24,984 bases of DNA from Candidatus Methanophagales archaeon ANME-1-THS. GTDB taxonomy: Archaea > Halobacteriota > Syntropharchaeia > Alkanophagales > Methanospirareceae. The notes beneath the pieces were generated by a model, which was not told the DNA's origin, made no database searches, and saw only the letters and a list, made by a program, of their open reading frames with translations. Positions 7,691 through 15,533 of this stretch are shown piece after piece. Each line of letters starts with the position of its first letter. Within the stretch, counting starts at the first letter, position 1. Location of the stretch: contig RXIE01000167.1 of NCBI GenBank assembly GCA_004212135.1, positions 1 to 24,984 of the forward strand. Direction: 5' to 3'. The translations under genes were made by a program, and so were the position numbers.

Positions 7691-8227
7691 ATGGGCGGGG
7701 ATGCTGAGGTCATGGCTCTGCATACAGGGGGTTATTCTTCTCTTCCGCTCGCTCTCGAGTATCTGGAGAACGTAAAAGTCTGCGTTATGGGCACGGGAAG
7801 ATTCATGCCGCTTTTGAACGCCTATACGTTCAAAGAGCTTCGGGTGATAGAGAAGAAGTTCGAGCCAGAAGATATAACCCGGAGGTTAAAGGGTGTGGAT
7901 GTCGTGCTCGGGGGCTACGGGCCGGGAGAGCAAAAAGAAGTGGCGATCGCAGCTTCTGAACTGGGCGTTCCGTTTATTACCTATCCCCTTATAACCACAA
8001 TTTTGCCAGATGGGATATCGTTTGAGGAGGTCGGATTTCCTGGTAGCGCCACGTCAAGGGGAGATACAATTGCTGAGATCCTCATCCGCACCGTGCAGGT
8101 AATCGAGCTGATCAAACTATTTACCGGGATCGGAGAGCTAGTATTCCCACCAGAGGCACTTGAACTCGTTATTGACCCGACCACTCGCGACTTCGACGTG
8201 AGAAAAATAAGGGTAACGGTGAGATGA
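7691..8227 (+). CDS. Unrecognised archaeal protein, 178 aa
   Basis: I do not recognise this family. The protein is soluble, without a signal peptide or membrane segment. It alternates hydrophobic strands and helices: NVKVCVMGTG (residues about 28-37), VDVVLGGYGPGE (about 69-80), then VAIAASELGVPFITYPLITT and VGFPGSATSRGDT. This looks like a Rossmann-like alpha/beta fold with glycine-rich turns that might bind a nucleotide or phosphorylated ligand. The start is supported by GGGGTGA about ten bases upstream. Codon use resembles the neighbours, so it appears native. It is divergent from TFB, and its stop lies only 10 bases from the AglB stop on the other strand. It is probably transcribed alone. 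No function is assigned. Confidence 0.75.
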   Translation: MGGDAEVMALHTGGYSSLPLALEYLENVKVCVMGTGRFMPLLNAYTFKELRVIEKKFEPEDITRRLKGVDVVLGGYGPGEQKEVAIAASELGVPFITYPLITTILPDGISFEEVGFPGSATSRGDTIAEILIRTVQVIELIKLFTGIGELVFPPEALELVIDPTTRDFDVRKIRVTVR

Positions 8228-8237
8228 TGCTCGTGCT

Positions 8238-11200
8238 TTAGAGGAGATCGACGGTTATAACCCTTCCATTTATCACATCCTCTTCGTGGATCCGCAGTTC
8301 TTGCTCTGCATCCCAGAATAGTGTTTCATTCTCGAAATGCCCCACCCGCAGGGTGTAGGGCGATACAATGATGTCAAAATTCGTGCCCCCCACTAGCGGC
8401 CCTTCGGTTGAATACGGCACGATTAACGTGTACGAGTCCTGAGCCGTCGTGCGCGCTGCATACGTAAATGCGCGCCCCTGATTGGTAGTTATGGTCGTTG
8501 ATACTTCGATTACAGACCCCTGAGGCGCTCTTCCTTCTATGCTCGCACCCGCAACATATTCAAAGACTTTAACGAAACTGACGGGCTGGAGGTAGGGTGG
8601 TGTCCATGCTTTTAGGTTCGGCTGCCCGGTTCTGACGCCATACTGGTAAACGTTGAGCATTCCCTCCTCCTCGGTGACGAGGAACACATTTTGATTTACC
8701 TCATCCTGGATTGTCCACCGGCCTTCTCTTACCCGCATAACAGTACGTTCCTCAGAGAGGGGAACAGTGGCGTTAAAGCCGCTCGTGAATAGATCAGGTA
8801 CCACGCCCCGGTTCAAATCATCTTCCATCCCCAATCCTGCACTTACACTGAACAGGTGTCCATGGAGAATCTCTGCTTGAGCCGCGGTAGTATTATAATC
8901 GCCGGAAAAACTGCGCCAGTACATATACCCGGTATTCTCATCGATAATAAGCACGGGAAGGATAAACGTAGGGGACTCATGCACCAGGCGGTAGTGAGCT
9001 AAAGCGGTTATCTGCTCACCATCTACATTCGCACTCGCACCATCAAACATATGTAAGCGCGCCTCAATCGTCCGATAATAATAGGAGAGGGTGTTGTATC
9101 GGGAGTCACCAGCCCATACAGTCATCGCGGCATATTTGTTGTAGAGTGAGTTCCAGATATCCGCCATCATAAAATCACTGATGACATACCGCACGCCGAG
9201 CGTATCAGCCACCTCGTTCGCCTCGGGTTCATTGTCAACAATAAAGAAGACACAAGCGCCCGGATTACCACTCCCTATCGGGCCACCAATACCCGCCTGG
9301 AACGGATTTGCATTGGGTATCCGATGCGCTATCCACGTGATGATATGCCCATAATCCCACCAGCTCATGACGCCGTACGCGGACGGTGGATAGGCATAGT
9401 CTCTCCTCCCTGTGGTCTCGTTTAAAGGTGGCTCTTCATAAAATCCATAATAATCCACACCAGGCTCTGGCGTATTGTTCCGCATCCATCGCAAGGCTTC
9501 ATACCACTCCTCCTCCGCGCCAATACCGCGCTCTGCGGTCTGTATAGCAAATGCTGCGCTCAGTGGCAGGTTCGCTGTGGACGGGAACGGCTTGGCGATC
9601 GCATTCAACGGAAACGGATAGAAGACGAGAACCATGATGAAGAGAACCGCAAGCGTTTTTCTCAGCACCTTCTCGCCCTCAGCTCTCCTTTCGTTCGCAG
9701 CATACCGCCTGAGCCAGATAAAGAAAATCGCCACGATACCTGCCAATGGTGCTAGGGATTCAATACCTACGAGGACAAGTCCTGTGACGAAGAGGATCAT
9801 AACAGCTAAGGCGAATATGAGAAGGGGTAAATCAAAGGCCGCCTCACTTCGTTTTGGTTTCCCGCCTTTCTTCCCGGAACGGACATCACCCATTGATCCT
9901 TTCTTCGCCAGTTTTCCCTCTCTGCCAGTTAAAAAGTCAAATGCCTTCGTGAAAAACAACCCTGATAGTATGGCAGCATTGATCGCATAATAATACGCGA
10001 ACCGGTTCTGTCCAATGCCCTCTATCCCGAAGATCCCCAAGCCTCCAACAGTAACAAACATGACAATGCTCCAGAGCAATACGAGAAACTCTTCAGGCCT
10101 GGTTTTCGCCACGAGATCCAGTGCAAGGATTGCCATTGCGAAGAGCGCGACGAAGAACGGGGTTGTAAACCAAATCCACACCGTGCCTGAATCCATTGGA
10201 TGGACCTCGGCGATCGTCAATGTGGTTCCACCCGGTGTTAGCACACCAAAAAGTCCCCAGACGATTGTGGGGAAAAAGATGAGCGCCAGCATGAAAACCC
10301 CCGCCATAGTAAAAACCGGCAATAAGAACTCGTATTTGGAGAGCGCGTCCAGCGGAGATCCTTCCTGTAATGAGCCGATATCCAGCTTCTTTAATCCTGT
10401 TCCTGCCTTCAAGGCTGGATTTTCGTCCAGGAAACGTTTCAGTTTCTCGAGATTCTGTTTCTCCTCATCATCCGCCTGGTGCTTGGTCTTTATATGTTCG
10501 ATGATCCCCGCGCCTTTTGATTTCTTACCACAGATTGGACAGATATACTCCCCAGTTCCCGCTTTCTGCTGTTTCGCATCCGCTTTTACTAGTTTCTCAC
10601 TTGCCACGCCAGATTTAAAACCCCATTTACTGATAAGGTAACGAGAGAGCAGAGGAAGAGCAAACGTGATGACGCCCACACCCAATGGGGCGATATTCTG
10701 TATATTATAATAGGGATACGAGGGCCCATAGAAGGGAAGCAGCATTAACAAAGGAATTAAAAATACTGGTGTCAGGGTAATGCTGAGATACTCATGTGGC
10801 TCACCTCGTAGTCCATTTATGACGTATTGGAGCACGCCGAAGACGAGAAAGATGAGCACGAAAAAAACCCCCCCTACCCAGCTCAGCAGGTAAAATCCGA
10901 GTGCCATACCTGCCAAAAGGGTATAAAGGAGATAAGAATCCGGCTTTTTCCAGAAATGAAATAGAGCAATCGCCAGGATGAACAGAATAAAAGAGAAGAA
11001 GACCCACCATTCCCAGGATATCACCTGAAAAAGGAGGAGGGTAGCGCCGATATAGCACAGGATAGGAAGGTTCTTGCTTCGTACCCATTCTCCGGACGCT
11101 TTTCTAACCCATTCCAGAAAAGCGTCATCAAAAAACTGCTCCTTTGCACGCTTGAGCGCTAATACGAGAAACATCACTGCGAGGGTGCTAAACAGCACTT

Positions 11201-12101
11201 CACCAACATGATGGTCGGTGAAGCCGATGATCGAACGAGAGAGGAACTGCCCGGGAAGCGTGGCAACCACCAGTGCGGCTACAACGCCGGCATATTTGTT
11301 CATCAGCTCTCGTCCAATGATATACACCGGGAAGACAACCAGTGATCCGAGAACTGCGGGATAATATGCGCCGATCGTCTCCATTAATGCCTTCGTTGGC
11401 GAACCGAGCCCGATGATCCAGGTGGCAAATATGATGAGCTGGTCATATAAGGGCGCAAAATGGAGGTAGGTGCCGTAAGGGAAGTAGGTATATGCATCAA
11501 AGAAGAGTCTACGGGGAAAATGCTCGCCAAATAAGGCGTTCTCAACCAGTCGCATATGGAAGACCGCATCGTCCGATGCAAATCGAACGGTATCCTTAAA
11601 GACGGTATCATACGGCAAAACTGTTCGTATGATAAGAGCAACACCAAAGATCACGAAGAGGATATTGAAAATCGGTAAGCGTCTTATGAGTAGTTGCAGT
11701 TGTGCGTCTCGACGAATGCCGAAATGCTGCTCGTTTGCAATAAGAAGAGGAAGAACGCTTAAACCCACGATGAGGTACGAGAGCATGGATATCCAGTTGT
11801 ATCCGATACCGAAGTAAGGGCTAAAGGCAATGATGAGCGGAGAGAGAAGGATGAGCGCTTCAAGTAAAATGAGCGCAGCGTAAAAAGCCCATTTCTTTCG
11901 CAGCCATATCCCAAGTGCGATGGGAAGAGCAGCAAGAGTAACAAGGTCTAACCTTGTCTGCAGGCCTACTCTCTGCGGACCCTGGAGAAGCGAAATGAGG
12001 GACACACCACCTAAAAAAACGAGGAGAATAATCGCTAACTCTATACTTAGCGGCGGTACGGTTGTTCCCTTTTCATTCGCTCGCTGCATCTGTTCTATCA
12101 C
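8238..12101 (-). CDS. aglB: Oligosaccharyltransferase AglB/STT3, extra-long with zinc-finger insertion
   Basis: A 1287-residue membrane enzyme transferring lipid-linked glycans to Asn of secreted and S-layer proteins. Catalytic-loop motifs are present: the first acidic pair in SDDAVFHMRLVEN (D177/D178), FTDHHVGE (294-301), TIAE (629-632) and WWDYG (914-918); DFMMADIW (976-983) is where the DK/MI-type motif is expected. About 140 N-terminal residues with four or so membrane helices precede the usual first helix. A soluble insertion at about 500-585 has a C2H2-like finger (C521, C524, H536, H541), and a Lys/Gly-rich loop sits at about 727-752. The extracytoplasmic C-terminal part ends in a beta-rich domain seen in euryarchaeal AglB. 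Euryarchaeal relatives are usually 800-1000 residues. The start is GTG, with GGGAG ten bases upstream; an ATG four codons in is possible. It lies 47 bases after the PyrK-PyrD gene, likely the same transcript. Confidence 0.93.
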   Translation of the reverse strand: MIEQMQRANEKGTTVPPLSIELAIILLVFLGGVSLISLLQGPQRVGLQTRLDLVTLAALPIALGIWLRKKWAFYAALILLEALILLSPLIIAFSPYFGIGYNWISMLSYLIVGLSVLPLLIANEQHFGIRRDAQLQLLIRRLPIFNILFVIFGVALIIRTVLPYDTVFKDTVRFASDDAVFHMRLVENALFGEHFPRRLFFDAYTYFPYGTYLHFAPLYDQLIIFATWIIGLGSPTKALMETIGAYYPAVLGSLVVFPVYIIGRELMNKYAGVVAALVVATLPGQFLSRSIIGFTDHHVGEVLFSTLAVMFLVLALKRAKEQFFDDAFLEWVRKASGEWVRSKNLPILCYIGATLLLFQVISWEWWVFFSFILFILAIALFHFWKKPDSYLLYTLLAGMALGFYLLSWVGGVFFVLIFLVFGVLQYVINGLRGEPHEYLSITLTPVFLIPLLMLLPFYGPSYPYYNIQNIAPLGVGVITFALPLLSRYLISKWGFKSGVASEKLVKADAKQQKAGTGEYICPICGKKSKGAGIIEHIKTKHQADDEEKQNLEKLKRFLDENPALKAGTGLKKLDIGSLQEGSPLDALSKYEFLLPVFTMAGVFMLALIFFPTIVWGLFGVLTPGGTTLTIAEVHPMDSGTVWIWFTTPFFVALFAMAILALDLVAKTRPEEFLVLLWSIVMFVTVGGLGIFGIEGIGQNRFAYYYAINAAILSGLFFTKAFDFLTGREGKLAKKGSMGDVRSGKKGGKPKRSEAAFDLPLLIFALAVMILFVTGLVLVGIESLAPLAGIVAIFFIWLRRYAANERRAEGEKVLRKTLAVLFIMVLVFYPFPLNAIAKPFPSTANLPLSAAFAIQTAERGIGAEEEWYEALRWMRNNTPEPGVDYYGFYEEPPLNETTGRRDYAYPPSAYGVMSWWDYGHIITWIAHRIPNANPFQAGIGGPIGSGNPGACVFFIVDNEPEANEVADTLGVRYVISDFMMADIWNSLYNKYAAMTVWAGDSRYNTLSYYYRTIEARLHMFDGASANVDGEQITALAHYRLVHESPTFILPVLIIDENTGYMYWRSFSGDYNTTAAQAEILHGHLFSVSAGLGMEDDLNRGVVPDLFTSGFNATVPLSEERTVMRVREGRWTIQDEVNQNVFLVTEEEGMLNVYQYGVRTGQPNLKAWTPPYLQPVSFVKVFEYVAGASIEGRAPQGSVIEVSTTITTNQGRAFTYAARTTAQDSYTLIVPYSTEGPLVGGTNFDIIVSPYTLRVGHFENETLFWDAEQELRIHEEDVINGRVITVDLL

Positions 12102-12148
12102 TATAACATATCTCCCACATAAAAGTGCTTATGCCCAAGTAAGAGCTT

Positions 12149-13933
12149 TCATCTCTTATGCGCTTCACCTACCAGTTCGCCAATGTTTGTGTAGCCATGC
12201 GCTTTAAGATAGCTCTGTAATTCCTTTTTCAACCTCGAAAAGAGCTCGAACCCTTCACTCACCAGTGCGCTTCCCACCTGGAATAAGCATGCACCGTTCT
12301 TCGCATAGTCAATGAGGTCCTGAACGGAGAATATGCCACCAACGCCGATGATCGGTATATTCAACTCCTCATAAAGATCGAATACAATCCTCTTGCCACC
12401 TGCGGTCAGATCCTTGCCAGACTTACCACCGTAACCCGTCGGATTGCCTAACAACGGAATATCGAGCGTAGTTTCGGTAGGTCGCGCGAGCACGGTATTA
12501 ATCGCGGTAAGAGCAGCCGCGCCCGCCCGCTGCGCAACCAATGCTAATCCAACCGGTGCACCGATATTCGGCGAGATCTTCACCGCGATTGGTTTGGGAT
12601 GCACCTCCTCCCGTATCGCCTTGATGATACTACTCAGCAGTCGAGGGTCATTTTCTACCGCGGTGAACTCGCTATGCGGACACGAGGCATCAAATTCGAG
12701 CATAGCAACGGGATAGTCGCGAGCAATCTTCGCCACCTCTCTGCATTCCTCCACTGTATTCCCGAATATGCTCAGTACCAGGGGCACCGCGGCATAGGTT
12801 GCATCCTCTAGCTCCACCTTATAGTTCCTTATCCCAGGATTGGGGAGCCCCATCGCGTTCACGTAGCTCCGGGGCGCGATCTCAAGAAAGGTGGGATTGG
12901 GATAGCCTTCGCGCTCAGACAGGCCTAGTGATTTGGTCACAAGAGCGCCTGCACCCGCAACAGCATAGCGATACAATAACTTCCCCGAGACGCCAAAGCC
13001 CGCGGCATTTGCGAGGGGATTGGGAAAATCGATCCCACAAACAGTGCTCTGTAAGATCGGCTCGTGAGCAGGTGTGAATGGCACGGGAGGGGTTGATACC
13101 AGCTCGAATGCTCCTCTCGAAGTCACATGAGGGATAACCGGTATCCGCTTACCACTCTTTGCACGCGTCCATCTCCCAAATTCCGTTCGTTCGAGCGCTT
13201 CGGCGTTGAAAACGGGACCGTCTCGACAGACCTGATACCCACCAAGGTCGCATGAACCACAAGCGCCACACCCGCACTTAATGATCCGCTCAACAGACAC
13301 CTGTGTTGGGATCTGTGCGCGTTTCGTGAGCTCGCAGACGCGCACCATCATCAATTCAGGACCACAGGAGAGCACCTGCTCAAATCGTTCACCTGATGCC
13401 AGAAGCTCCTCCAATAACTCGGTAACTAGCCCTTTATAACCCTCAGAACCGTCTTCGGTTGCCACCTGGAGATCACAGCCAAGCTTGAGATAGTCGCCTT
13501 TATATAAAAGCTCGGTACTCCGCTTTGCACCTTCTAAGACGACGACGCGCTTTCCTGATTCTCTCGCCCTGCTCGCGGCAAAGCGCAAGGGCGCAGCCCC
13601 ATAGCCGCCCGCAACCATGCAGATCCGTTCTCCGCGGATCGAAAAGCCCGTGCCACACGGGCCCCTTACGCCGACCACCTCACCCACCTGCTTCTGATGC
13701 AGACTATGCGAGCATTCGCCGACATCCGCAATGGCAAGTTCGAGCATGCCGTCTGGTGACGCGGAGGCAATCGAGATGGGGATCTCATCCACACCGGGAT
13801 TCCAGACCATGACGAATTGCCCGGGTTGACTTTCCTGGGCAATCTCCTCTGCGTGGAAGATAAAGCGCTTCACGTCGCGAGACTCTTTTTTGAGTGCTTC
13901 TATGGTATAGAGCGTGGGGATATTGAGGCGCAT
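12149..13933 (-). CDS. PyrK-PyrD fusion: dihydroorotate dehydrogenase with electron-transfer domain
   Basis: A 594-residue single chain combining both parts of class 1B dihydroorotate dehydrogenase, which oxidises dihydroorotate to orotate in pyrimidine synthesis and passes electrons to NAD+. Residues 1-245 are PyrK: a FAD-binding barrel (PISIASASPDG at 52-62), a nucleotide-binding region (MVAGGYGAAPL at 106-116) and a [2Fe-2S] cluster motif with C220, C222, C225, C228 and C236. A linker of about 45 residues precedes PyrD at about 290-594, with ANAAGFGVSGK, the catalytic C418 in FDASCPH (SCPN in many relatives), NPTGYGGKSG and the FMN-phosphate loop GVGGIFS. The frame is uninterrupted. The two parts are normally separate adjacent genes. 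The start ATG lacks an obvious Shine-Dalgarno. AglB follows 47 bases downstream. Confidence 0.93.
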   Translation of the reverse strand: MRLNIPTLYTIEALKKESRDVKRFIFHAEEIAQESQPGQFVMVWNPGVDEIPISIASASPDGMLELAIADVGECSHSLHQKQVGEVVGVRGPCGTGFSIRGERICMVAGGYGAAPLRFAASRARESGKRVVVLEGAKRSTELLYKGDYLKLGCDLQVATEDGSEGYKGLVTELLEELLASGERFEQVLSCGPELMMVRVCELTKRAQIPTQVSVERIIKCGCGACGSCDLGGYQVCRDGPVFNAEALERTEFGRWTRAKSGKRIPVIPHVTSRGAFELVSTPPVPFTPAHEPILQSTVCGIDFPNPLANAAGFGVSGKLLYRYAVAGAGALVTKSLGLSEREGYPNPTFLEIAPRSYVNAMGLPNPGIRNYKVELEDATYAAVPLVLSIFGNTVEECREVAKIARDYPVAMLEFDASCPHSEFTAVENDPRLLSSIIKAIREEVHPKPIAVKISPNIGAPVGLALVAQRAGAAALTAINTVLARPTETTLDIPLLGNPTGYGGKSGKDLTAGGKRIVFDLYEELNIPIIGVGGIFSVQDLIDYAKNGACLFQVGSALVSEGFELFSRLKKELQSYLKAHGYTNIGELVGEAHKR

Positions 13934-14008
13934 TTTGTGAGGTTATAACTGCTGCGTACTCCTTCTCTTTTTGCTCTGCTCGGTTACAATATGATTCATG
14001 GGGAGAAA

Positions 14009-14017
14009 CTATTTAAT
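14009..14017 (+). promoter_or_regulatory. Probable TATA box for the DUF63 gene
   Basis: CTATTTAAT preceded by the BRE-like GGAGAAA. Initiation would fall near 14040, between two possible starts (13991 and 14063) of the following gene. This is the main reason for choosing the downstream ATG. Confidence 0.45.
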
Positions 14018-14062
14018 CTTTTCCCTCACTCATCCTATCTATCTCTTGAGCTGAGACGGGAT

Positions 14063-14905
14063 ATGCCAGCAGCACTGAAACGCTTCATCGAGACCTACTA
14101 TCTCAATCCGATAATCCATGACACGGGCTACAATCCCATCAATACACTAACCTGGGCGCTCGTACTGGTAGTATGCCTCTTTTTGACTTTTAAATTGCTG
14201 AAGAAGCTTGAAATAGGGATAGATCGCCGATTTATCGCCGCGGTAGTGCCCTACATTCTCGTTGGCGCGAGCCTGCGGGTAGTAGAGGACGCTGAAGTGG
14301 TCAGTCCTCCCCTGAGCTACCTGCTGATAACGCCGCTTATCTTCTTTCTTCTGTTCGCATCGTGCCTTGCCATACTCATACTTTCGGTGAACGTATTCCG
14401 GTCATCCAAACGAGGGAATGCAGACCATCTGCGGCTTTTTGCTCTGATCGGGTTCTTATGGCTCATCGCAAACCTCGTGATCCTCATAGGGATGGAAGAA
14501 ATAACAGCCCCCTGGGTTCTTTTCGCCGTTACTGGTATTTCCGGGATACTCGTTGGTATAATATACGCAATTGGTGTGAGAGGGGGCATTCCTCTTCTCA
14601 CCGACCGGGTGAATCTCGCAGTGCTCGCTGCTCATCTGCTCGATGCCACTTCCTCTTACATCGGCATTGATCTATTGGGTTATACCGGGAAGCATGTACT
14701 GGAAGGGCTTATGGTACGGTATGCGGGCACTGCAGCGGGCATGATTCCGCTCAAACTCGGCATACTCATCCCGCTCTTATATCTGCTGGATACCCAATTT
14801 ACCGAGGAGGAGGTGGAGCTGAAGAATCTCGTGTTACTGACTCTAATTACAATAGGGCTTGCGCCCGGCGTGCGCAATACGCTTCGATTGATGCTGGGTG
14901 TTTGA
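14063..14905 (+). CDS. DUF63 family archaeal membrane protein
   Basis: A 280-residue integral membrane protein of the archaeal DUF63 family (PF01889), function unknown. FIETYYLNPIIHDTGYNPIN at the N terminus and AHLLDATSSYIGIDLLGYTG near residues 215-235 are family hallmarks, the latter with a conserved Asp inside a membrane segment. I count seven to eight hydrophobic segments, ending with one over ITIGLAPGVRNTLRL. The frame opens 24 codons earlier at 13991, but those residues (MIHGEKLFNLF and on) are not family-like and the TATA box lies inside them, so I place the start at 14063. It is divergent from the PyrK-PyrD/AglB unit. Neither a substrate nor a pathway is evident. Confidence 0.88.
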   Translation: MPAALKRFIETYYLNPIIHDTGYNPINTLTWALVLVVCLFLTFKLLKKLEIGIDRRFIAAVVPYILVGASLRVVEDAEVVSPPLSYLLITPLIFFLLFASCLAILILSVNVFRSSKRGNADHLRLFALIGFLWLIANLVILIGMEEITAPWVLFAVTGISGILVGIIYAIGVRGGIPLLTDRVNLAVLAAHLLDATSSYIGIDLLGYTGKHVLEGLMVRYAGTAAGMIPLKLGILIPLLYLLDTQFTEEEVELKNLVLLTLITIGLAPGVRNTLRLMLGV

Positions 14906-15170
14906 GTGTGCGGTCATCAGGTTATGTTGTTGGAACATTATGGATTCTTTTCGGGCATCAAATCATCTCATCTGATACCGCAAGTGCTGGCGAATGAGAA
15001 GACGGAGCTATCCTCCTTGGAACCATCAAGAGATGAGACCTACATAATCGCTGGTGGATTTCAAGATAGCCCGCCCGGATTGCTATCACCCAGGTAAAAC
15101 ACTTGAGAAGAAAACCGATAAACTTAAATAGAGCGAGTATAAAAGGTAGAGGTAAAAGGAGGTGAGAGCA
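14906..15170. other. Intergenic stretch before the small membrane protein
   Basis: A 265-base stretch. A GTG-started 63-codon frame is open here but looks spurious: it starts directly at the preceding stop, has no Shine-Dalgarno, and its product has no recognisable pattern. GATAGC (15065-15070) and GCTATC (15082-15087) form a 6-bp stem with an 11-base loop, possibly a weak terminator or leader structure. Near the end, CTTAAATA (15123-15130) is the best TATA box and TATAAAA at about 15139-15145 a second, closer candidate. GGAGGTGA at 15158-15165 is a strong Shine-Dalgarno for the ATG at 15171. Confidence 0.5.
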
Positions 15171-15497
15171 ATGGCAAAAACATCTATGGGCCTTGAAGAG
15201 AACATCGCGGGCGTCCTCTGTTATATCTTAACATGGATAACCGGCATTGTCTTCTTGATCCTGGAGAAGGAGAACAAATTTGTCCGATTTCATGCCTGGC
15301 AATCGATCGCAACATTTCTGCCACTATGGATAATTGGCTTGATCTTCACGTGGATACCGTTCATTGGATGGGCTATCTCAACATTGATATGGATTTTAAT
15401 GGTGATCTTGTGGCTGGTGCTGATGTTCAAGGCATATCAAGGAGAGATGTACAAGCTGCCGATTGCAGGCGACTTTGCTGAAAAGCAAGTGAAATAG
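15171..15497 (+). CDS. Small membrane protein, Tic20/DUF4870 (UPF0132)-like
   Basis: A 108-residue membrane protein. It opens with GLEENIAGVLCYILTWITGI, the characteristic start of the archaeal/bacterial UPF0132/DUF4870 group related to Tic20. VRFHAWQSI in the loop after the first helix is the other hallmark. Three hydrophobic segments are visible (about residues 10-28, 46-64 and 66-85), followed by a short soluble tail. The open frame begins at a GTG at 15162, but that codon lies within the Shine-Dalgarno GGAGGTGA, which is correctly spaced for the ATG at 15171. A strong hairpin terminator follows directly after the stop, so it is a single-gene transcript. Its function is unknown. Confidence 0.85.
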   Translation: MAKTSMGLEENIAGVLCYILTWITGIVFLILEKENKFVRFHAWQSIATFLPLWIIGLIFTWIPFIGWAISTLIWILMVILWLVLMFKAYQGEMYKLPIAGDFAEKQVK

Positions 15498-15501
15498 ATG
15501 C

Positions 15502-15531
15502 GGGAGAATAATCCAGGCGTTCTCCCTTTTT
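15502..15531 (+). terminator. Hairpin plus T-run terminator
   Basis: GGGAGAA (15502-15508) pairs perfectly with TTCTCCC (15520-15526) around an 11-base loop, and five T residues follow at once. It sits four bases after the stop of the small membrane protein and just before the convergent ksgA stop. The T-run is on the plus strand only, so it should act on the plus-strand gene. Confidence 0.7.
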
Positions 15532-15533
15532 AT

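Noticed and set aside
9634..10641. Two long plus-strand frames (118 and 208 codons) opposite aglB
   Set aside because: They are antisense to well-conserved AglB coding sequence, have no ribosome site or promoter, and their Ser/Pro/Lys-rich products look like complement-strand artefacts of a hydrophobic protein.
14906..15097. 63-codon frame starting with GTG directly at the DUF63 stop
   Set aside because: No Shine-Dalgarno, no recognisable pattern, low-complexity Ser/Pro end, and it runs into the promoter region of the next gene.
15162..15170. Upstream GTG as the start of the small Tic20-like protein
   Set aside because: The GTG lies within the Shine-Dalgarno sequence GGAGGTGA, which is correctly spaced for the ATG at 15171.
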